A stretch of 64,000 nt of DNA from Henckelia pumila (lineage: Eukaryota; Streptophyta; Magnoliopsida; Lamiales; Gesneriaceae): NCBI RefSeq assembly GCF_033568475.1, contig NC_133121.1:191482664-191546663 (forward strand), in the 5' to 3' direction. Positions 56,702 to 64,000 of this stretch are shown here, piece after piece. Numbering within the stretch: the stretch's first letter is position 1; every line of letters starts with the position of its first letter. A program made the translations under genes and the position numbers. The notes beneath the pieces are model-generated. The model was not told the DNA's origin, ran no database searches, and saw only the letters and a program-made list of their open reading frames with translations.

Positions 56702-58086
56702 TGGTAGCGCTTATCGTGTACGCCCAAATTACCCGACTCAATCAGATAAACAATTAATGCAGTAGTGTGAGTAGGGATCGTTCCCACGAGAAAAGGTAAA
56801 TTTTAATGTGTTTAAAATAAAAAAAATAATAAAAAGGGGTTTTTTGGTTTGAAACTTATCCACTAAAATTTAAAAACAATTATGAATGCAATTCTATCAA
56901 TTACCAAGCACAATCAAATCACAACGGAAAATTCAATAAGAGACAAGCCTTGGTTTTGGTCAACTACACCCTTTATTTCATTCGTTCGATCATCGATTAT
57001 CTAAAAATATTTAATCCTGTTGAATATTCATCATTGGAAATTAAATTCCTGTTTCACCTTAATTGTAATTAACTAGACACAAGCGTTCTAAGATAATCCT
57101 TACCAATGAATTAACCTAATACAAGCGATTAGATTTAAACCCACGATAGAATGCAAACTAGTGAAACTGATAAATCTAGACAACCCATGCACAAGCGGAT
57201 GAATTTAGCCTAGTCAATTATTATCCCTACAATTCCAAATTTCACAAGCGGACGATTATTAATTGTAGTTGCTTCGCAAATCAGATAGTTCAAACAATTA
57301 CGGATTCAAACTTCAATTTAGCAGTAGATTTATATAAGAATTATCAGGTGATCAAACTAATAATCAAACATACAATCATGAATAAATAAGAATAATTATT
57401 GATACTCAACAATAATCAAGCTTTGTAAAACACAAATCTCCCGAATAAATTAATCAAGGGCTTCATCTTCCTTAACCAAGTATTAAAAAGTTAGCTACAA
57501 CGATTCATAATTAAATTCATAAAAATTTAAAGAAAAGAAGAAAACTAGAGAGTAATCTTCAAGAACAAAACCTAGCCTCCAACGTAATCCCACCAAAAAG
57601 TCTGATGATAATCCCTCCAAAACGGAATTAAGAGTCTAATAGAGGCTAGGAACTAAAATAACAAAGTTACCAAAATTAAAATAATGTTTCCGGAAAAAGA
57701 CGCCCGCTCGATCAGCAACATTCTGCGGATCGATCGGCATAAAAATTATATTCTCCGCCTCGCATAAAACATGTGTCGCTCGATCTGCAAACTTCTGCGA
57801 ATCTATCGGCAGAAAATGTCCAAGTCCACTGTCTTCAAAATATAAGCACCCGCTCGATCTGCAAACTCCTGCGGATCGATCGGCATGACTTCTCCAGAAT
57901 TCTTCAGCATATTCCATTCCTCCGAGGTTCCATCTTAGTCCGCAAAATAAGCGACCTAACCATAAAAATAAGAATCCCATCATGCAAACACGAAAAATGC
58001 AATACGAACAAAATGCTAAAATAAAACATGTAAACAAATGCAAAACAACAACAAAATGACATTACAAATAAAAAATGCAACTATCA
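56702..58086 (-). repeat. Athila-like 5' LTR
   Basis: The uninterrupted 1385-bp copy. The hairpin array is at about 57707-57885. It serves as the empty-site control for the CACTA insertion. Confidence 0.93.
57707..57885 (-). repeat. Three-unit hairpin array, Athila-like 5' LTR
   Basis: The same array as 32727-32906. Units GCTCGATC...GCGGATCGATCGG are about 74 bp apart. Confidence 0.85.
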
Positions 58087-58091
58087 GCTAT

Positions 58092-58994
58092 CCCGCTACG
58101 ATGACTGCTTTTACCTTTCAATGTCGTAGATCCAACTCCGGACAAGCTACAACAAAAGATTGTATCAACAACTATACAACCTAAACAACAAACAACGGTT
58201 CAAGGAAATCTCTTTACCGTTCTTCGTCCAACTCTCGACGAAGAATGCTGCTAACACAGGGCTCGACAAACTCCAACGAATCTGTACGAATACAAGAGTT
58301 GATCAACAACCATGATCACTCACAAGCCAAAACTTCAATCAATACAAAAATGGTTCGAAATCTCCAAAACTCAAACCGACGACATAACGGCTATAAACTA
58401 AACAAACCGAAAACGCAGACAGCAGTTCAATACCGATATAACCTCATATTAATGCCCAAAACAACAATAACAAAGCAAACCCATCAATCTCAAAATCCAC
58501 ATTTTCGAAAATGGCTTCCAAAAATCATAACAAATCCGAACGTCTCTCTAATTCAAAACCGACAGATAATAAACGATTAGAACTCTGTCTAGAACAACAT
58601 ACTCGAATCTCGAACGATTCTAACAACATCCAAAAACTATAATGTATCCGATCGTAGAAGAACTTACAATATAACAGAGCTCTCACTGTAGTGATCGATA
58701 ATCTGCCTTCAGAAATAAATTCCAACGGCCGGATCGAGCTCGGACTGAAATCTGGAAGCTTGGAAAAGCTTGGAGGCGTCTTCAATGGAGCTCACGGTTT
58801 GGAGGAGGAAGAAGAAAAATTTGTCAACAAAATTCTAAGAGTAGATAATATATAAAATCCATAATTTGCATTTTAGTCCCTGAAAAATCCAATTTTTGCA
58901 AAAAGGATCCTGATCAAAATCAAGTCGGCTCGTGAACTTTGTAATATCCGATTAACTCAAATAAACTCATTTAAGATAAAAACGGGGCGTTACA
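58092..58994 (-). repeat. Tekay 3' LTR, right part
   Basis: U3 side of the LTR on the minus strand, beginning TGTAACGCCCCG. A TATA-like TTTTATATATTATC lies near 58846-58859 (minus). The open frames inside are not conserved. Confidence 0.85.
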
Positions 58995-59015
58995 ATTCTC
59001 CCCCACTAAGAAGAG
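58995..59015 (-). other. Tekay polypurine tract
   Basis: On the minus strand TTAGTGGGGGAGAAT abuts the 3' LTR. Confidence 0.8.
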
Positions 59016-59092
59016 ATTTCGTCCTCGAAATCAACAAGAACTACAACTCATAAGATAGAATAAAGAATTAAAGATAGTAAAAAGAACTCACG

Positions 59093-59764
59093 TCATCCGA
59101 ATAACTCCGAAAATCGCTGTCTCATGCCAGATTCTATCTCCCAAGTCGCTTCCTCGACTCCGTGATGGCTCCAATGCACTTTCACTAACGGGATCGACTT
59201 GGTTCTGAGTTGTTTCTCCTTCCGATCAAGGATCTGAAGCGGTCGCTCAAAGTAGCTCAGAGTCTCGTCTAACTCAGCTTCGTCAGGCTGAAGAATATGA
59301 GAAGGATCTGGATGATACTTTCGCAGCATAGAGACGTGAAAAACGTCATGAATACCAGATAAAGACGGAGGAAGTGCAAGTTTGTAGGCAAGATCGCCTA
59401 TCTTCTCGAGAATCTTGTACGGTCCGATGAATCTCGGAGATAACTTCCCTCTCTTACCGAATCTGACAGTGCCTCTAAACGGAGAAATCTTCAGAAAGAC
59501 TCGGTCTCCCTGATCAAAACTCAGAGGTCTACGCCTGACATTCGCATACTTTGCCTGTTTATCTTGAGCTGACTTCATTCTGGTCTGAATGATCTTAACC
59601 TGCTCTGCCATATCTCTAAGCATCTCTGGTCCCAAATCTGGTGACTCGGACAAATCATCCCAAAACAACGGAGATCGGCACTTCCTACCATACAAAGCCT
59701 CAAAAGGCGCCATACCGATACTCGCTTGGAAGCTGTTGTTGTAAGACAACTCGACAAGAGGCAA
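59093..59764 (-). pseudogene. Tekay integrase C-terminus and chromodomain
   Basis: About 223 residues in the same frame after the second TAG. LPLVELSYNNSFQASIGMAP and YGRKCRSP belong to the integrase; GKLSPRFIGPYKI and HDVFHVSMLRKY form the GPY/F module; the end (ILDRKEKQLRTKSIPLVKV, then HGVEEATWEIE) is the chromodomain that directs chromoviruses to particular chromatin. The polyprotein ends at 59093. Confidence 0.92.
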
Positions 59765-59770
59765 AGAATC

Positions 59771-60301
59771 CTACCAACTAGTGCCAAAGTCTAGCACTAC
59801 CGCACGCAGCATATCCTCTAACGTCTGGATAGTCCGCTCTGACTGTCCATCATTCTGAGGATGATAAGCTGTACTCATATGCAATCGAGTACCAAGTGCC
59901 TCCTGAATACTGTGCCAGAAGTGCGAAGTGAATCTAGGATCTCTGTCTGAAACGATTGACTTCGGCACTCCGTGAAATCTCACAACATTGCTAACATACA
60001 ACTCAGCCATCTGATCATGACGATACGTCATCCTGTATGGAATAAAACACGCAGACTTCGTCAATCGGTCGATCACTACCCAAATGGCATCGCATCCTCG
60101 AACGGATCGTGGTAGCTTCGTGACGAAATCCATGGAAATGTGATCCCACTTCCATTCAGGATCAGATAGACTGTGCAACAGACCTCCTTGTCGCTTTCGT
60201 TCTGTTTTAACTTGCTGACAGTTCAAACATCGAGATACAAACCTCGCAACATCGCTCTTCATTCTCTTCCACCAGAACTGGTTCTTCAGGTCGTTGTACA
60301 T
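59771..60301 (-). pseudogene. Tekay integrase core
   Basis: Continues the gag-pol frame after the TAG. H2C2 zinc motif (CLNCQQVK retained), then the catalytic core: Asp in SMDFVTKLP, Asp in IVSDRDPRF and Glu in DGQSERTIQT. A second TAG (59768-59770) follows GTSW. All three catalytic residues are present. Confidence 0.9.
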
Positions 60302-60343
60302 CTTACGACCTCCAAGATGAATACTAAACCGACTGCAATGATC

Positions 60344-63300
60344 CTATCGAAGAATACGCTGCCTCAACTCCGAAATATCAGGCACAACAATACGGTTAGT
60401 CACAAACAAAACATCATCTCTAACCTGGAATTCAGACTGATGCCCAGATCTGACTTTCTCTACTGAAACCTGAATGCTCGGCTCAGACTTCTGTGTTTCT
60501 CTTATTGCAACAAACAACTCCGGTTTGGCTTGAATAGCAAACACTCTGATAGTCTCCCTATCTGTTTCAAACTCTAAACCAGAAGTGCAACAATCATCGA
60601 TCAACTGAGAAACACCAATAGTAGAAAGAGATAAAGAAAAAAGCTTTCGGCTCAAGGAATCTGCAACTGCATTCGACTTTCCCGGATAATACTTGATTTC
60701 ACAGTCGAAATCCTTCAACAGATCTAACCATCTTCTCTGTCTCATATTCAGCTCTGCCTGTGAATACAAGTACTTAAGGCTATTATGGTCAGAAAAGATC
60801 TCGAAAGACTCACCATACAGATAGTGACGCCAGATCTTCAGAGCAAAGACGATCGCAGCTAGTTCAAGATCATGAACCGGATAACGAGTCTCGTGCGGTT
60901 TCAGTTGCCTCGATGCATACGCCACCACATGCTTATGCTGCATAAGAACACAACCCAAGCCTCGGTTAGAAGCATCACAATAGACTGTGAAACCTCCAGT
61001 ACCCTTCGGAATAGAAAGAATCGGAGCACTGGTCAGTCTCCTCTTCAGATCAACAAAGCTAGCCTCACAATCTCCAGTCCAGACAAAAGGCGCATTATTC
61101 TGAGTTATCTGGGTAATTGGCTTGGCAATAGACGAGAAACCCTCGATGAATCGGCGATAATAACCAGCTAAACCCATGAAGCTTCGGATCTCAGGTACTG
61201 ATGTCGGTCTAGGCCAATTCATAACCGCTTCAATCTTGCTAGGATCGACAGAAATCCCATCTCTAGAAATGATATGACCGAGAAAGACAACTCGATCCAA
61301 CCAGAATTCACACTTAGACAACTTGGCAAACAACTGCTCAACTCGCAAAATCTGGAGTACGGTCCTCAAGTGCTCTGCATGGTCAGTACGGTTCTTCGAG
61401 TAGATAAGAATATCATCAATAAAGATAATGACGAACTCATCTAAATAACGCTGAAAGATACGGTTCATTAAACCCATAAAAACCGCTGGACCGTTAGTTA
61501 AACCGAATGGCATAACTATAAACTCGAAATGACCATACCTCGTTCTAAATGCGGTCTTAGGAACATCTTCCTCTCGCACTCTCAGCTGATGATAGCCTGA
61601 ACTCAGATCAATCTTCGAATAGACAGAAGAACCCTGCAGCTGATCAAAAAGGTCATCTATTCGGGGTAAGGGATACCTGTTCTTAACTGTAGCCTTATTC
61701 AACTGACGGTAGTCGATACAAAGCCGCATATAACCATACTTCTTCCGAACAAATAGAACAGGAGCACCCCAAGGCAATACACTAGGTCTGATGTATCCCT
61801 TGGCAATCAAATCTTCAAGTTGCTCCTTCAACTCTCTCAGTTCAATAGGTTCCATACAATAAGGAGCTTTGGAAATAGGTTGAGTACGTGGCACCAAATC
61901 GATGCTGAATTCGATCTCTCGAATAGGTGGCAATCCAGGAACATCTTCCGGAAACACATCAGCAAAATCTCTAACCACTGGTAAGTCAACCAAAGCTGGG
62001 CTAGATTTCAGTACATCAACTACATAAACTAAAAATCCTTCTGCACCTCTCTGTAACAAACGAGTCATAGATAACACTGAAATCAAAGGAATTCTAGATC
62101 GAGAACCCTTACCAAAGAATTTCCACTCGTCTGCCATTTCAGGTCTGAACCTGACAACTTTCAGAAAACAATCGACTGTTGCCCTGTACTTGGTCAAAGC
62201 ATCTATACCGACAATACAATCAAAATCTGATAGCCCAAGCACAATACAGTCGAATTCTAACAAATTCCCTTCAAAACAAAGTTCACAAATCCTGACTAGT
62301 CTGACAGAAACAATTCCTCCACCCAACGGTGAAGTAACAGCTACTAAAGTAGGCAAAAACTCAGTAGGCAAGGCATGCAATAACACAAATTTCTCAGAGA
62401 TAAAGGAATGGGAAGCACCTGTATCTATCAAAATATGAGCAGAATAACCGAAAATCGAACAGTTACCTGCTATAACATCGTCAGGTGCTGCCTGAGCCTG
62501 ATCCTCTGTCAAAGCAAAGACTCGTGCCTGCTGTCTTAGAGGCTGGTTCGCACTAGAGTTACCTCCCTGTCTGTTCTGCGGCTGGGGCTGGAAGGAGTGC
62601 ACTGCAGAAGACTGCCTCTCGGGTTGAGCTACAGGTTGAGATGAACTTCCACTCTGAGCTCTATCTCTGTTACGCTGAGGGCACACCTTAGAGAAGTGTC
62701 CCATTTGCTGACAGGTGTTACAATTACCAAAGACTCCCACACACTGATCTGGTGAGTGTCTTCCCCCACACTTGCTGCAGTACATGGCTGGAGATCCAGA
62801 ACTCTGTCCTGAACCGAATTGCTTGGAAACACTGGAACTAGAAGAACTGTTCCCCTGCCTCTTGAACTGTTTACCTCTTGCTTTGTACTGATCCTTTCTG
62901 TTTCCCCCACTGTTTCCACCTTCATACCTTTGCTGTTGGTTCTGATGCTGAGGTGGCTGATTCTGATACTGAGATGGTGGGTTCTGATACTGCCTCTGTT
63001 GCTGAGGTGCTACCTGGTTACCTCTTTGCCTCCACAAGCCTGCTTCTGCTCCCTTTGCGTGATTCATAGCATCCGCAAAGTTGTTAGGCCTGTTGGTGTT
63101 TACCAACGTGAAGACATCGGGGTTCAAACCATTGATGAACTGATCTGCCTTAGCTTCTTCATCTCCGGCAATTAGCGGTGCAAAATTCAACAGACTATCA
63201 AACTTAGCCACATACTCTTCAATGTTCAGATTCCCTTGCCTCAGATTGGCAAACTCTGCTCCCTTATCTTTGCGATACGAGATAGGGAAAAACCGCTTAT

Positions 63301-63658
63301 AAAATTCAGATTTAAAAAGAGTCCAAGTAACTTCCGTACCTCTACTCTCCATTGTTTTCTTTGTCATGATCCACCAGCTCTTAGCAACCCCACGTAGCTG
63401 ATGAATGACTAACCTAATTCTGCGGTCATCTGTGTAATCAATGGAATCAAACAGCTGATCGATATCATCCAACCAACTCTCACAGTCAACTGGATTTTCT
63501 GAACCCATCAATAACGGCGGATTGAACGACTGAAACCTCTTCAGCAAGGTTTTCATAGGCGTTGCTGAAGCATCCAACTGATCAACTTCAGTGCTAGCTT
63601 GCTCAGTCGCAGGGATAACTGGCGGTGTGTTTCTGTTTATCACTCGACGTGGACCCAT
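60344..63658 (-). pseudogene. Tekay gag-protease-RT-RNase H
   Basis: An open frame of 1104 residues from ATG 63658 (MGPRRVIN). Capsid domain at about 50-200 ([28 protein letters not shown]). Gln-rich linker. Two Cys motifs near 290-325 ([13 protein letters not shown] and [14 protein letters not shown]). Protease [11 protein letters not shown] near 410. RT from about 600: [32 protein letters not shown] and the active site FIDDILIYS. RNase H from about 890: [32 protein letters not shown] and NAVADSLSR. The frame ends at an in-frame TAG at 60341-60343; the integrase follows in the same frame. Apart from that stop the part is nearly intact. Confidence 0.93.
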
Positions 63659-63944
63659 CTGAATAACAAAGGTTAGGGCACAAGATATCTCAATCGCTAC
63701 AACCGGTGACCCTTTACAACCGCTCAGAAAACCCGGATACCAGTCGATAACATAAGCAGTTATATCTCAAGTAGATCATGCTTTATAAAAGTAAATCACA
63801 TAACCATGTAATTCAAATAATTCTCAACAATAAAGCATGCTCGCATGGAATTAAGTATACAGTTAAATAATTCAAACACATGCAAGGAGCCAATACACGC
63901 AGACTCGATCTACCCGCTGACTCTAGTTCAACCAAGAATCTTAT
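63659..63944 (-). other. Tekay 5' leader
   Basis: Non-coding region between primer site and gag start. The LARD leader (53208-53385) shows faint resemblance, for example GACTCACTCTACCCCGCT beside GACTCGATCTACCCGCT. Confidence 0.6.
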
Positions 63945-63957
63945 CTCTCTGATACCA
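63945..63957 (-). other. Tekay primer binding site
   Basis: On the minus strand, TGGTATCAGAGAG lies 5 nt after the LTR, the initiator tRNA-Met type. Confidence 0.85.
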
Positions 63958-63962
63958 CTTAA

Positions 63963-64000
63963 TGTGAGACTTCATTTCTAATCAACTAATATCGGACAAC
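63963..64000 (-). repeat. Tekay 5' LTR, first 38 bp
   Basis: Starts TGTGAGACTTCATTTC and matches 30715 onward with one visible difference. Continues outside the window. Confidence 0.9.

Larger units (their letters stand above)
31842..58086 (-). mobile_element. Athila-like Gypsy element, minus strand, carrying two nested insertions
   Basis: LTRs run TGGTAGCGC...AACTATCA. The right LTR is 56702-58086; the left LTR is 31842-32933 plus 38305-38484, split by a CACTA transposon. Flanks are GCTAT on both sides (31837-31841 and 58087-58091), a perfect target duplication inside the Tekay LTR. Gag is split by the LARD element (46597-56016). Contents: tRNA-Asp-type primer site, gag, protease, RT, RNase H, integrase and an extra 3' ORF, the Athila plan. 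Several in-frame stops make it inactive. Confidence 0.93.
30715..64000 (-). mobile_element. Tekay (Del) chromovirus, minus strand, interrupted by nested elements
   Basis: The outer element of the nest. Its 3' LTR is split into 30715-31841 and 58092-58994 by the Athila-like insertion. The interior runs 58995-63962, and the 5' LTR starts at 63963 and leaves the window. LTR ends are TGTGAGACTTC...GGGCGTTACA in plus orientation; the first 35 bases of the two LTRs agree almost perfectly (30715 and 63963). Gag-pol with a chromodomain identifies the Tekay lineage. The left target duplication would be GTCTC (30710-30714); the right one is outside. Confidence 0.92.

Overview
The window is plant nuclear DNA, most likely from an asterid dicot and possibly Lamiales. 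Evidence: plant-type Copia, Athila and Tekay retrotransposons, AT-rich spacers, an intron-less ARM-repeat gene, and a captured fragment resembling the LRR end of R1-type (late-blight-like) NLR genes, a class common in asterids. The lineage guess is inference. Only one ordinary host gene is visible: an ARM-repeat protein at 15370-16788 (+). Almost everything else is mobile DNA, much of it nested.

Layout, 1-30 kb. Positions 1-3140 hold a decayed L1-type LINE (+). A SIRE-like Copia element (-) at 3664-9707 has both LTRs but has lost integrase and most of its reverse transcriptase. Next come a decayed Copia gag (9850-10960, -), a solo LTR with a perfect 5-bp target duplication (12262-13748), a hAT-type MITE (14387-14872) and the ARM gene. 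A structurally complete Copia element (-) lies at 17754-24133 with perfect CTGAT duplications. It is followed by a mini-CACTA, a SIRE-like LTR carrying a 221-bp hAT MITE with a perfect 8-bp duplication, a truncated Gypsy element (+, to 29507), an LTR fragment and a Copia gag scrap.

Layout, 30.7-64 kb. This is one nest, read from LTR ends and target duplications. A Tekay chromovirus (-) starts at 30715 and runs past the window end. An Athila-like element (31842-58086, TSD GCTAT) sits in its 3' LTR. That Athila element is itself interrupted twice: in its 3' LTR by a 5.4-kb CACTA transposon (32934-38301, TSD ATA) that carries an NLR fragment, and in its gag by a 9.4-kb non-coding LTR element (46597-56016, LARD-like). 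The LARD interior is a faint, AT-shifted relic of a Tekay-like polyprotein region.

The two most unusual signals are these. First, the leader of the 17.7-24.1 kb Copia element has no recognisable tRNA primer site; instead, 14 nt at the normal primer-site position are perfectly complementary to a segment of its own LTR, which suggests self-priming. Second, arrays of 3-4 hairpins with a CTCGATC/GATCGAG core recur in unrelated elements (Copia, Athila LTR, Athila interior, LARD LTR), with a period of exactly 73 bp in two of them and 74 bp in a third.
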